Origin: Sphingobacteriales bacterium 16-39-50
GTDB lineage: Bacteria; Bacteroidota; Bacteroidia; Sphingobacteriales; Sphingobacteriaceae
DNA: 64,000 nucleotides
Direction: 5' to 3'
Assembly (NCBI GenBank): GCA_002257025.1
Contig: NCHA01000003.1
Location: forward strand, 62,001-126,000
Below, piece by piece: positions 1 through 8,415 of the stretch. The first letter of the stretch is position 1; each line of letters begins with the position of its first letter. A program made the translations under genes and the position numbers. A model generated the notes under the pieces. That model was not told where the DNA came from and ran no database searches. It saw only the letters and a list, made by a program, of their open reading frames with translations.

Positions 1-1617
1 TTCTCTATTACAAGCCTTTTTCCAGTATTCATCAATTGATGATACAATTATTGTCCAACTATTTTCAGGACTCACAAGAAAGTCAATTATCTGTCTGGCA
101 GCTCTAGGATCCATGCTTATTGTAGGTTCTTCAAGAAACAGAACTTTCGGGCGGCTAATTATTGCTCTTGCAATCATAATTTTCTGAATCACAGATCTTG
201 TTAAATGCCTGCCATCAGAATTTATTATCGTATCCAGCCCATTGGGAAGCCTTTTAACTATTACTGTCAATCCAACCGCATCCAATGCCCATTTTATATC
301 TTCATTACTAACTTTTGGGTTGTTGAATGTCAGGTTTTCTAATAAAGATCCCTCAAACAGCGTATCATCCTGCATAACCAGCCCGGTATAATTCTTATAG
401 TATCCACTTTCTGATCTTTTCATAACACTTTCATTCATATAAATAATTCCAGAGGAGGGAGATAGATATCCTGAAAGCAATCTAACAAGGGTGGTTTTTC
501 CTGAATTATTTACACCTGCAACAAAGACCTTTTCACCTGGAGTAATTTTAAGGTTGATACCTTTAATGGTATCCTTGTCATCATCAGGATACCTAAAACA
601 CATATCAGCAGTTTCTATGGTTAAATGAATTTCAGATAGATCAGATTCAGGTTTTTTATTATTATCATAAATTTCCAGATCCGTAACCAAACCTATCTTC
701 TCCACAGCTGTGAGAACGTCATACAAAGTTTCCAGACCAACTATCAGCTTTTCAACAGAATTGATAATTAATAAGATAATAATCTCGGCTGCCACAAACT
801 GTCCGATATTCATTTTTTGGTCCAGAACTAAATAACCACCTACTAATAAAAGTCCGGCTGTAATTAATACCTTATAAATTATTAGTTGGGAAAATTGTGT
901 TTGAATTACATTAAAATGCTTTTCACGATAATTCAGATAGTTATTTACCAATTTATCATTCTTATTTAAAGCATAGTCAAAATTATTTTTTTTAATAAAA
1001 CTGTTTTTATTGCGTGCAATTTCCTGAAGCCAATAAACCACCTTGTATTTATAACTGGATTCCTTCAGGCTGGTATATAAACCTTTATCAAATGAAAATT
1101 TGAATATCATATAAAGCATAATCAACAGCACTATCCCAAATAGTATGAAAAAAGGGTGATAAAGAGAAAGCAAGATCAGACCTAAACCCACCTGTAAGAG
1201 AGCTGTTGTAAAGTCAAGCAATAATTTTGACGTACCTTTTTGTATGGCAAGTGTGTCGAAAAACCGGTTCGCAATTTCAGGAGGGTATTCATCATATAAT
1301 GCATTAAAAGAAATCTTCGGCAAGCGATATGCAAACTCAAAAGATGAACGGATGAATATTTTCTGTTGCAGGTTTTCGGTAATTCTCAATTGCATAAGTG
1401 TCAGAATACCAACCATAGCAACACCCAGCGTTACTATCAATATAAGCACTTTCCATGAAACGCTAATCTGCCCACCCTGTATAAAATTTACAATCGCCTG
1501 AATACCTAATGGCAGTGAAAGGCTTATCAGGCCAGAAAAGGCAGCGTAAATAAAAATCTGATATACATCTTTTCTATCCAGCTTTAATAAGTTATAAAAA
1601 CGTTTTAAAGGTGTCAT
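1..1617 (-). CDS. ABC exporter permease/ATP-binding protein, degenerate ATPase domain (3' end outside window)
   Basis: Only the first 539 codons are inside the window; the C-terminus lies to the left. The N-terminal half (about residues 1-310) has hydrophobic helices typical of a type IV ABC exporter membrane domain in the inner membrane. The nucleotide-binding domain follows. Walker A reads GVNNSGKTT near residue 368 and is intact. The signature region, normally LSGGQ, reads HLTRSVIQK. Walker B reads LFLEEP, with Glu where the Mg-binding Asp is usual but with the catalytic Glu kept. The H-loop reads IIVSSID, with no histidine. The ATG overlaps the stop of the upstream TetR gene (ATGA), so the two are translationally coupled. 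Family knowledge suggests an exporter working with a partner subunit or adaptor, probably encoded further left. Substrate unknown. Confidence 0.85.
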   Translation of the reverse strand, partial: MTPLKRFYNLLKLDRKDVYQIFIYAAFSGLISLSLPLGIQAIVNFIQGGQISVSWKVLILIVTLGVAMVGILTLMQLRITENLQQKIFIRSSFEFAYRLPKISFNALYDEYPPEIANRFFDTLAIQKGTSKLLLDFTTALLQVGLGLILLSLYHPFFILFGIVLLIMLYMIFKFSFDKGLYTSLKESSYKYKVVYWLQEIARNKNSFIKKNNFDYALNKNDKLVNNYLNYREKHFNVIQTQFSQLIIYKVLITAGLLLVGGYLVLDQKMNIGQFVAAEIIILLIINSVEKLIVGLETLYDVLTAVEKIGLVTDLEIYDNNKKPESDLSEIHLTIETADMCFRYPDDDKDTIKGINLKITPGEKVFVAGVNNSGKTTLVRLLSGYLSPSSGIIYMNESVMKRSESGYYKNYTGLVMQDDTLFEGSLLENLTFNNPKVSNEDIKWALDAVGLTVIVKRLPNGLDTIINSDGRHLTRSVIQKIMIARAIISRPKVLFLEEPTISMDPRAARQIIDFLVSPENSWTIIVSSIDEYWKKACNRE

Positions 1618-2294
1618 ATTGATTTGATTAATAGATTGTTAACCATATTTATATAAAAGTCAGCAGGAGATACCGATTCATTACAGCTTGTGATTGTTTT
1701 GAAGTGCTGTTTTAAAAAATGCTGATGCATGGCACCTTCTACGATATTACTGGCAAGGCTCTCAGGGAAGGAATAAGCCGGGCTAACTTCTTTTATTATT
1801 TCAGTGATTCTATAAATTACCCTTTTGTAAATCTTGAAAAAACCCTCACGGTTTTCATCATCTACTTCCTTGGTTAGAAATGTTTTAGTAAAATCTGATA
1901 TTATGATCCTTTTTAAAACTGATTCATCAATATAATCACTTGATAGATCATCGGCTGTATCCTCTGTTACCAGTAAAACAGCCTTCACAAGCTGGTCATT
2001 TACATTCACTAAATTTGCAGTTTCAAAAACAAGACGACATTCCATCCAGCTCCAGTACCATGAGGAAATGTAAAGCAGGAATTTATGTTTGTTCTCGAAA
2101 TACCTATAGACAGAACTTTCGTTGGTTTGAATTCTTTCTCCTAGTTTCTTAAAAGTAAAGGCTTCAAAACCAATTTCATCTATCAATAAAACACCTTCTT
2201 TAACAATCCTTTTGCCCAAAGTTGAACTTTCAGGATCCTTCAGGAAGATGCCATCCTGAATTTCGGGCCTAATATTTTGAAGTAATGTTTTCAT
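1614..2294 (-). CDS. TetR/AcrR-family transcriptional regulator
   Basis: The N-terminal helix-turn-helix is seen in GKRIVKEGVLLIDEIGFEAF followed by FKKLGERIQTNESSVYRYF, the classic TetR recognition pattern. The all-helical remainder would be the ligand-binding and dimer domain. I chose the ATG at 2294. The reading frame extends upstream to an ATG at 2336, but that start would lie upstream of the likely promoter box at 2313-2320. The gene is the first of an operon with the ABC exporter, which it probably regulates together with itself in response to an exported compound. A perfect palindrome at 2321-2333 next to the promoter is a good candidate operator. The effector is not predictable. Confidence 0.88.
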   Translation of the reverse strand: MKTLLQNIRPEIQDGIFLKDPESSTLGKRIVKEGVLLIDEIGFEAFTFKKLGERIQTNESSVYRYFENKHKFLLYISSWYWSWMECRLVFETANLVNVNDQLVKAVLLVTEDTADDLSSDYIDESVLKRIIISDFTKTFLTKEVDDENREGFFKIYKRVIYRITEIIKEVSPAYSFPESLASNIVEGAMHQHFLKQHFKTITSCNESVSPADFYINMVNNLLIKSI

Positions 2295-2312
2295 TTTTGA
2301 ATATTTTACATG

Positions 2313-2333
2313 CAAACATAATAGTAATACTAT
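2313..2333 (-). promoter_or_regulatory. TetR-gene promoter box and overlapping palindromic operator candidate
   Basis: On the minus strand TATGTTTG (2320-2313) matches the Bacteroidota -7 element TAnnTTTG. Directly upstream lies the perfect inverted repeat ATAGTAATACTAT (2321-2333, six-base arms, one-base centre). A TetR dimer bound here would sit between the -33 and -7 positions. No clear -33 TTTG was found. Confidence 0.5.
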
Positions 2334-2480
2334 CATTTTTAAAAATAAGTTTGACGTATTACAGAATAATGACAGAATGGTTGCTACTTGAACTTAGAAA
2401 GACCGAGTACCGTAAAATCTGATGCTTTATATCTCCGATTTTAAGTTTAGAGAACAGCCTCAGTTTAAACTAAAATTCTA

Positions 2481-2702
2481 TTAACGTGAACTCGACATAA
2501 TATTTTAAAAACCACATGCCTGCCGGCAGGCAGGGAAACATAGTATTTTATAGCTTGTAACCTACATTTTAGACACGGATAGCCTTGAAGCTTCGCTTCA
2601 ATCTATGTGATTTACAATCTATGTTTCCTTTAAAGAATAATAAATTCAATCTATGTGGTTAAATCTTAATCTTTAGATAGTTTAACAATGAACTTATGTT
2701 AT
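2481..2702. repeat. Interspersed palindromic repeat element, copy 1
   Basis: First of three related intergenic elements of about 190-220 bp; the others are at 28567-28768 and 49342-49532. Shared parts in order are a TTAACGTGAACTCGA-like end, ACCACAT, GAAACATAG, a central hairpin TTGAAGC-TTC-GCTTCAA (2585-2601), CTATGTTTCC, CTATGTGGTT and an inverted end near GAACTTATGTTA. The paired motifs let nearly the whole element fold on itself. It has no coding capacity. This looks like a MITE or a structured palindromic unit. This copy carries an extra GC-rich palindrome. Confidence 0.8.
2517..2532. repeat. 16-bp perfect palindrome nested in repeat copy 1
   Basis: TGCCTGCCGGCAGGCA is its own reverse complement. 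It is GC-rich in an AT-rich setting and interrupts the ACCACAT/GAAACATAG junction that is uninterrupted in the two other copies, so it is probably a later insertion of a second small palindromic unit. Confidence 0.75.
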
Positions 2703-3019
2703 TAGACTAAAAAAGACCAAAAATGGGAGGTTGAGGTCATTTTCTTAAATTAACCTGAGTTCAATATAAGGAAGAGTAAAAATTACGGCTAAAATAGATC
2801 AGATAAAGCTCAGGAACCACAGTGATTTGATTTTGAAAATCAATACCTGTGTGTTATAAGTTGGTTCAGCCCTTTCCTCCGGAGTATTTCCGGCAAGAAA
2901 TTGCGTTCTGGTTCAAATTAAGAATAGCCGGAAGATACCTCCTCCGGCAAGGTTTATTTTACCCGGAGCTGTATTTCATCGGAACAGACAGCCCGGCAAT
3001 AGGACCATCTGCCATTTGA
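2703..3019. other. Intergenic stretch without recognised gene
   Basis: Between repeat copy 1 and the tRNA gene there is no credible reading frame, and no RNA gene was recognised. Two TCCGG-rich stretches near 2878-2960 could form weak stems, but nothing firm is visible. Confidence 0.5.
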
Positions 3020-3053
3020 AATAAACCTAAGGGGGTGGCAGCTGCAGTTTATT
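3020..3053 (-). terminator. Possible terminator hairpin after tRNA-Arg
   Basis: AATAAAC (3020-3026) and GTTTATT (3047-3053) are inverted copies just past the tRNA 3' end, with CAGCTG inside the loop. The stem is AT-rich and the following T-run is weak, so this is only tentative. Confidence 0.3.
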
Positions 3054-3054
3054 G

Positions 3055-3126
3055 TGGTCCCGGCGGGAATCGAACCCACATCTAAAGTTTAGGAAACTTC
3101 TATTCTATCCGTTGAACTACGGGACC
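3055..3126 (-). tRNA. tRNA-Arg (anticodon CCT)
   Basis: A full cloverleaf can be drawn on the minus strand. The acceptor stem is GGTCCCG/CGGGACC (3126-3120 with 3062-3056) and the discriminator base is A. The anticodon stem is GAAGT/ACTTT around the loop TTCCTAA, giving anticodon CCT, which reads AGG. The T arm is GTGGG-TTCGATT-CCCGC. The 3' CCA is not encoded. The gene is 72 bases, lies just downstream of metG on the same strand and could be co-transcribed with it. Confidence 0.95.
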
Positions 3127-3164
3127 TTTATTATTTTTTATCCCTTAGAAACGGGACTCAAAAT

Positions 3165-5264
3165 CTACCTTATCACGCTGCCATTCTCCATGCCTGCAGG
3201 AGGAGCCACAAAACTAAGATTTCCATCCGAATTTTCAGCCATTAGAATCATTCCCTGTGATAATATACCTTTTATTTCCCGTGGCTCCAGATTGATCAAT
3301 ACAGAAACCTGTTTGCCAATGATATTTTCGGGTTCAAAATATTCTGCAATTCCTGAAACAATGGTACGCTGATCAATCCCGGTATCGATCTGAAGCTTTA
3401 ATAGTTTTTTGGTTTTTGCGACTTTTTCAGCTGCAAGAATCGTTCCGACCCGGATATCCATAGCCGCAAACTGGTCAAAACTGATGTTTGGTTTTGAATC
3501 TTCAGCCTTCCTGCTTGCCAGTTCATTGGCATTTTTACTATCCATCAGCTTTTTAATTTGTGCTTCAACTGCTTCATCCTCAATCTTTTCAAAAAGTAAA
3601 CTTGCCTCATTCAACTGATGCCCGATTGGCAGCAAATCAGCAGTTCCGGCTTTGTCCCATTCCAGTTTGTCCTGATTCAGCATTTGAAACAATTTATCGG
3701 AACTGAACGGAAGGAGTGCCTGTGCAAGGATGGCAAGATTAGAGGTAATCTGCAAACCTATATTCAGGATTGTCTTTACACGCTCTTCATCCGTCTTAAT
3801 TAGTTTCCAGGGTTCGGCATCCGCTAGATATTTATTTCCTAAACGAGCCAGATTCATAAACTCGCCCAAAGCTTCCCTGAAACGATATTGCTCAATAGAT
3901 GATGCAATCCTTGCCGGGTATTCCTTTAATTCTTCCAGGACTCCCCGATCCACAGATGTAAGTTCAGAGCCCATCAATACCTTTCCATCAAAATACTTAT
4001 GGGAAAGTACCAAAACACGGTTTACAAAATTTCCAAAAATCGCAACCAGTTCATTATTATTCCTTGCCTGAAAATCCTTCCAGGTAAAATCATTGTCTTT
4101 GGTCTCAGGTGCAGTGGCGGTTAAAACGTATCGCAACACATCCTGCTTATTTGGAAAATCCTGAAGATACTCATGCAACCAAACCGCCCAGTTTCTGGAC
4201 GTAGAGATCTTATCACCTTCAAGATTCAAAAACTCATTGGCCGGTACATTATCGGGCAGATGATACTGCTCATGTGCCATCAGTATTGCAGGAAATATGA
4301 TACAGTGGAATACAATATTATCCTTACCTATGAAATGAACCAGTTTGGTATCCTCAGCATACCAGTATTTCTCCCAGCTATCTGTCGGTTTTAATGCTTC
4401 ATTTAAATAATATTCAGATTTCTTCTCCGCACTTAAGTCAGGATCGCAAAGGTCTTTGGTACCCGAGATGTAGCCGATAGGTGCTTCAAACCATACATAC
4501 AATACTTTACCGTCAGCACCTTCAACCGGAACCTTAACACCCCAGTCGAGATCACGGGTCATCGCACGCGGATGCAGGCCCCCGCTAAGCCACGATTTGC
4601 ATTGTCCGTACACATTTGCACGCCATTCCTTATGCGAGTCGATATAGGCTTCTATTTGAGGCTGCATTTTATCCAAAGGAAGAAACCAATTTCTGGTTTT
4701 CTTTAAAACCGGCTGAGCTCCTGATAGGGTTGAATGTGGATTGATCAGTTCTGTAGGACTAAGAGAGGTACCGCACTTTTCACACTGATCACCATAAGCT
4801 TCCTCGTTTCCACAATTTGGACAGGTTCCTATAATATATCTGTCGGCTAAAAACTGACCAGCTTTTTCATCAAAATATTGTTCGGTTTCTTCTTCATTAA
4901 AAACACCCTTATCATAAAGAGTTCTGAAGAACCCGGCAGCCGTATCATGATGAGTTTCAGAAGAAGTGCGGTGATAAATATTAAAGGATACGCCAAAATC
5001 CCTGAAAGAATCGCCTATGATTTTGTGGTATTTATCAACAACCTGTTGTGGTTGTATCCCCTCCTTGCGAGCCTTAAGAGTAATTGGAACTCCGTGTTCA
5101 TCAGATCCGCATACAAAAATAACATCCCGGCCTTTTGATCTGAGATACCTGACATAAATATCCGCCGGAATATATACCCCTGCCAAATGCCCGATATGTA
5201 CCGGACCGTTAGTATAAGGTAATGCTGCTGTAACTGTATATCTTTTGAATTTATTGTGTCCCAA
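3165..5264 (-). CDS. metG: Methionyl-tRNA synthetase with C-terminal tRNA-binding domain
   Basis: Charges tRNA-Met, including the initiator, with methionine in the cytosol. The class I motif HIGH is at residues 23-26 and the KMSKS counterpart is KISTS near residue 350. Four cysteines in CPNCG and CEKCG (about residues 150-170) form the zinc knuckle. Residues of about 590-699 form a Trbp111/EMAP-like tRNA-binding and dimerisation domain (DIRVGTIL). The 699-residue length is usual for the long family form. The frame has no ATG before the HIGH region. An in-frame TAA lies 24 bases upstream, so the TTG at 5264 is the most likely start. The promoter box TATCTTTG lies at 5300-5293, leaving a leader of about 20 bases. 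Confidence 0.97.
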   Translation of the reverse strand: MGHNKFKRYTVTAALPYTNGPVHIGHLAGVYIPADIYVRYLRSKGRDVIFVCGSDEHGVPITLKARKEGIQPQQVVDKYHKIIGDSFRDFGVSFNIYHRTSSETHHDTAAGFFRTLYDKGVFNEEETEQYFDEKAGQFLADRYIIGTCPNCGNEEAYGDQCEKCGTSLSPTELINPHSTLSGAQPVLKKTRNWFLPLDKMQPQIEAYIDSHKEWRANVYGQCKSWLSGGLHPRAMTRDLDWGVKVPVEGADGKVLYVWFEAPIGYISGTKDLCDPDLSAEKKSEYYLNEALKPTDSWEKYWYAEDTKLVHFIGKDNIVFHCIIFPAILMAHEQYHLPDNVPANEFLNLEGDKISTSRNWAVWLHEYLQDFPNKQDVLRYVLTATAPETKDNDFTWKDFQARNNNELVAIFGNFVNRVLVLSHKYFDGKVLMGSELTSVDRGVLEELKEYPARIASSIEQYRFREALGEFMNLARLGNKYLADAEPWKLIKTDEERVKTILNIGLQITSNLAILAQALLPFSSDKLFQMLNQDKLEWDKAGTADLLPIGHQLNEASLLFEKIEDEAVEAQIKKLMDSKNANELASRKAEDSKPNISFDQFAAMDIRVGTILAAEKVAKTKKLLKLQIDTGIDQRTIVSGIAEYFEPENIIGKQVSVLINLEPREIKGILSQGMILMAENSDGNLSFVAPPAGMENGSVIR

Positions 5265-5292
5265 AATCAGAATTTTATGTGTTTTTTATTTG

Positions 5293-5300
5293 CAAAGATA
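5293..5300 (-). promoter_or_regulatory. metG promoter -7 box
   Basis: Minus-strand TATCTTTG is an exact TAnnTTTG match 28 bases before the TTG start of metG. No convincing -33 TTTG was seen at the usual distance. Confidence 0.55.
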
Positions 5301-5340
5301 AAGGCTAATCAGCTAAATTACTAATGGCATAAGATGTCAA

Positions 5341-5368
5341 TTTGTTGTGGATGTAATTTGTAAATTTG
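5341..5368 (+). promoter_or_regulatory. Candidate promoter for the LD-carboxypeptidase gene
   Basis: TTTG (5341-5344) and TAAATTTG (5361-5368) resemble the -33 and -7 boxes, with a 16-base gap that is a little short. The longest reading frame of the downstream gene would begin with the TTG inside this box, which argues for a later start codon. Confidence 0.45.
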
Positions 5369-5446
5369 AATCGGTTACCATTCAAAACTTTTAGAAATAT
5401 AGCAGATAAGCTTAATCATAAATTATCTGAAGCAGAGCATAAGAAA

Positions 5447-6403
5447 TTGACGAACGAAATCAATAGTTATAAAACACCACCCTACATGAAGCCCGGAGAC
5501 ACTGTGGCCATTACTTGTCCGGCAAAAAAACTCCCACGTAACATTGAAGATGCTGTCAAGCTTCTCGAATCCTGGGGTTTAAATGTCATTCTTGGGGAAA
5601 CCGTTCATGCTTCCTGGAACCAATTTGCCGGAAGTGATGAACTGCGTACTAATGATTTTCAGCGTTTTCTGGATGATCCATCGGTAAAAGCGATTTTTGC
5701 TGCACGGGGAGGTTATGGAACAATCCGCATCATTGACCGTCTTGATTTCTCCGGCTTCATTAATCATCCAAAATGGATTATAGGATTCAGTGATATCACT
5801 GTACTTCACAGCCATATCCAGTCTTTGTACAAAACGGAAAGCATTCACGGACAAATGCCATTAACCATCAGGGAAGGTTCAGAAATTTCTATAGAAACAT
5901 TAAGGAAAGCTCTTTTCAATGAAGAAATCAATTACACTTATACCAGTAAGGCAAATAACAAAAGCGGGGAAGCCGAAGGAATATTAATTGGAGGAAACCT
6001 GAGCCTGCTTGTGATGATGGCCGGCTCAGTTTCTGAACAGGATTTCTCTGGTAAAATCCTATTTCTGGAAGATGTCGGAGAATACCTTTATTCCATCGAC
6101 CGAATGATGTGGAATCTTAAAAGAGCAGGAAAATTGAAGAATCTCAAAGGATTGATAGCTGGAGGTTTTACTGAATTGAAAGATAATGATACCCCCTTTG
6201 GCCAGACAGCCGAACAAATTATCATGGAGCACGTTAAAGAGTTTGACTATCCGGTATGTTTTAATTTCCCGGCAGGTCATATTGCGGATAATCGCGCCTT
6301 AATATTTGGCAGAATGAGCAGGTTAAAGGTTGACGGACAGCAGGTTGACATCAGCTATTTAGGCATTGATCCAAAATCATCTTTACAATCACAATTAAAA
6401 TAA
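5447..6403 (+). CDS. LD-carboxypeptidase (peptidase family S66)
   Basis: Family S66 enzymes remove the terminal D-alanine from the tetrapeptide of peptidoglycan fragments during wall recycling. The catalytic set is visible. The nucleophile Ser is in IIGFSDITVL, Glu in LFLEDVGEYLYS and His in FPAGHIADNRA. The N-terminal KPGDTVAITCPAKK is also family-typical. The conserved PPY before KPGD means the start must lie upstream of the ATG at 5486. I chose TTG 5447; the frame stays open to TTG 5366, which falls inside a likely promoter box. It is divergent from metG and nine bases upstream of the DoxX gene, with which it probably forms an operon. Confidence 0.88.
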   Translation: MTNEINSYKTPPYMKPGDTVAITCPAKKLPRNIEDAVKLLESWGLNVILGETVHASWNQFAGSDELRTNDFQRFLDDPSVKAIFAARGGYGTIRIIDRLDFSGFINHPKWIIGFSDITVLHSHIQSLYKTESIHGQMPLTIREGSEISIETLRKALFNEEINYTYTSKANNKSGEAEGILIGGNLSLLVMMAGSVSEQDFSGKILFLEDVGEYLYSIDRMMWNLKRAGKLKNLKGLIAGGFTELKDNDTPFGQTAEQIIMEHVKEFDYPVCFNFPAGHIADNRALIFGRMSRLKVDGQQVDISYLGIDPKSSLQSQLK

Positions 6404-6412
6404 AATATCAAC

Positions 6413-6820
6413 ATGGCAATATTTGATTCATTGGGTAAATACAGAAATACAGGATTATTAATTGTAAGAATTGGCCTTGGAACCATGTTTATGCTTCATG
6501 GTTATCCTAAGCTTTTGGGTGGGCCTGAACAATGGGAAGCTATTGGTGGCGCAATGAAGAATCTTGGAATTACCTTTGCGCCGGCCGTCTGGGGTCTGAT
6601 GGCTGGCCTGACAGAGACTTTTGGAGGGTTCTTAATTTTACTGGGGCTTGCATTCAGGCCGGTATGTATCTTGCTGACATTTAACATGTTGGTTGCGGCC
6701 CTAATGCACCTGAAAGGTGGAGAAGATTTTATGGCAGCATCTCAGGCAATCGAAACCGGATTTATGTTTTTAGGTTTGATTTTTATCGGGCCAGGCAAGT
6801 ATAGTGTGGATAAGAAATAA
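6413..6820 (+). CDS. DoxX-family inner-membrane protein
   Basis: A 135-residue protein with four predicted membrane helices and the family features RIGLGTMFMLHGYPKLLGGP near the N-terminus and a Gly-rich GLTETFGGFLILLGL helix. DoxX-family proteins are membrane components of uncertain role; some form part of quinone-linked oxidoreductases. It starts with ATG nine bases after the carboxypeptidase stop, so it is probably co-transcribed with that gene. It is followed by a strong hairpin terminator shared with the convergent SusD gene. The specific function is unknown. Confidence 0.85.
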   Translation: MAIFDSLGKYRNTGLLIVRIGLGTMFMLHGYPKLLGGPEQWEAIGGAMKNLGITFAPAVWGLMAGLTETFGGFLILLGLAFRPVCILLTFNMLVAALMHLKGGEDFMAASQAIETGFMFLGLIFIGPGKYSVDKK

Positions 6821-6837
6821 AATCCAGAAAAATTTAT

Positions 6838-6874
6838 AAACAGAAAAAGCGGATAATATCCGCTTTTTCTGTTT
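6838..6874. terminator. Bidirectional rho-independent terminator
   Basis: A near-perfect inverted repeat has arms AAACAGAAAAAGCGGATA and TATCCGCTTTTTCTGTTT separated by one base. A-tract and T-tract flanks let it work on both strands, ending the DoxX operon (+) and the SusC/SusD operon (-). Confidence 0.9.
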
Positions 6875-6894
6875 ATAAAAATACTTGAATTCAA

Positions 6895-8391
6895 TTATCT
6901 CCAGCCTGCGTTAGAAACATTAATTCCATCTGCTTTAGCCACAGTTCCAAAGGTATAGAATGGAAGAGCCAATCCCATCGTTTCCTGAGTTTTAGCAGGA
7001 ATTGGGAAATGCAGTGGAGTACCTTTTTGTAAGAGATCCCTTTTTCTCATTTCAAAGAACTGAAGTCCCATACCCGTAGTATACATCTCAACATGACGCT
7101 CATGATGAATTGCCTGGATAACATCAGCAGAAACTGCTGCTACATCAGCCATTTGACCACGGGTTTTACGGGTGCTGGCATTGATAATTGTCGCAGCACC
7201 GGCTAAGTCGGAAGTATATGCTCTTGCCTCGGCTTTAAGCATATCATTCTCTGCTTTCATAATCTGTGGTTTTGGGCCAACTGCAGCTACATACATATCA
7301 TCATATCTCTTATTTCTGTATGGAGAATAATGGTAGTAACCTCTGGCTGCCTGAAACCATTGTGATGCTACATATTCAAAATCCGAAAATAAACGCTTAT
7401 CCATTGGATCAGTTGATTCGCTAGGATATGGAAATGTTGGGGTATCATCCCAGTGTTTTGGTTTTGACGGATCCATCAGATTGACAACGTAATTGTCAGT
7501 AACACCCCATCCCTGATAAACCATATAATCACCTGCTTCATCATACCATTTAGCATATCCATCCTGCATAACAATGAAATCAGAGGTAATACCTGCATCA
7601 GCATAGGTTTTAACTTTAGCCCAGTTAACAGCCGCAAGCTGAGTTTTATTACGTGGGGTATAAGACAAAATCCTGGCAGCATACGTGTTTATCAATTGCT
7701 TAAACTCAGCACTTGACATATCCTTACTGGTTCCTATCCACTCCTTTTTAATAATGAACGTATTGGCTCCTGCTAATGCCGCAGCTTCATCCAGATAAAC
7801 AAGTGCAGCTGCGGAGACAGCAGTATAAGGCGACGTTGCTTCAAGAGTAGGCCCTGAAACTGTAGTTTTTTCATCAACAATAAAAGCTCTATCGAAAACA
7901 AACGCTAAATTACCATAACCAACACCCTGAATAAACTTACAGAAAGCTTTTGTTCTGGCGTTACCGGCACCTGCAACTCCAATATTAACACCTGTAGATA
8001 CAGCTTTAAGCACATCAGAGGCTGTGTTTATTGCCGAATACATATTATTCCATAATGTGAGAGTATTTCCATTATAACTATAGCTAGGGGCGTTATTCCA
8101 GGCGAAATTCCTCGGCTCCCAAGATATATCCCTCATTCCGGCATTACCCCATGAACATGAAACATGGTCAGCACCTGTAGCAAGCAGCATTGAAGCTGAG
8201 GCATATGCGTGCTCCCCATTATAAATGGTATTATATAATCCCGAAGTAAGATTTTCAAGAGCTTCCCCATTAGAGAAAACTTTATCAAAATCGGGTTGGT
8301 TTTCATTTTCTACCTGAAGCAGGTCTTTTTTACAGCCTTGCACTAAAAAAAGCGAAAGTGCAATTGCATATATAAATTTATATTTTTTCAT
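6895..8391 (-). CDS. SusD/RagB-family outer-membrane nutrient-binding lipoprotein
   Basis: The surface lipoprotein lid of a SusCD nutrient importer. The lipoprotein signal LSLFLVQGCKK puts the acylated cysteine at residue 20. The helical body and the C-terminal IHHERHVEMYTTGMGLQFFEMRKRD region match SusD-like proteins, whose ERxxEl/FE(G/M)xRxxDL pattern is visible. The length of 498 residues is normal. It lies 24 bases downstream of the SusC gene and forms a two-gene operon with it, closed by the terminator at 6838-6874. No glycoside hydrolase or regulator is adjacent, so the substrate (glycan, peptide or other) cannot be inferred. Confidence 0.93.
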   Translation of the reverse strand: MKKYKFIYAIALSLFLVQGCKKDLLQVENENQPDFDKVFSNGEALENLTSGLYNTIYNGEHAYASASMLLATGADHVSCSWGNAGMRDISWEPRNFAWNNAPSYSYNGNTLTLWNNMYSAINTASDVLKAVSTGVNIGVAGAGNARTKAFCKFIQGVGYGNLAFVFDRAFIVDEKTTVSGPTLEATSPYTAVSAAALVYLDEAAALAGANTFIIKKEWIGTSKDMSSAEFKQLINTYAARILSYTPRNKTQLAAVNWAKVKTYADAGITSDFIVMQDGYAKWYDEAGDYMVYQGWGVTDNYVVNLMDPSKPKHWDDTPTFPYPSESTDPMDKRLFSDFEYVASQWFQAARGYYHYSPYRNKRYDDMYVAAVGPKPQIMKAENDMLKAEARAYTSDLAGAATIINASTRKTRGQMADVAAVSADVIQAIHHERHVEMYTTGMGLQFFEMRKRDLLQKGTPLHFPIPAKTQETMGLALPFYTFGTVAKADGINVSNAGWR

Positions 8392-8415
8392 AATTGTCTT
8401 TTTTAATCTAATATC

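Noticed and set aside
1244..1501. 85-codon plus-strand frame at the left edge
   Set aside because: It is antisense to the membrane domain of the ABC exporter gene.
2599..2661. Three CAATCTATGT units as a possible CRISPR-like array
   Set aside because: The units are ten bases and spacers differ in length. They are part of the palindromic element seen at three loci, and no cas gene is present.
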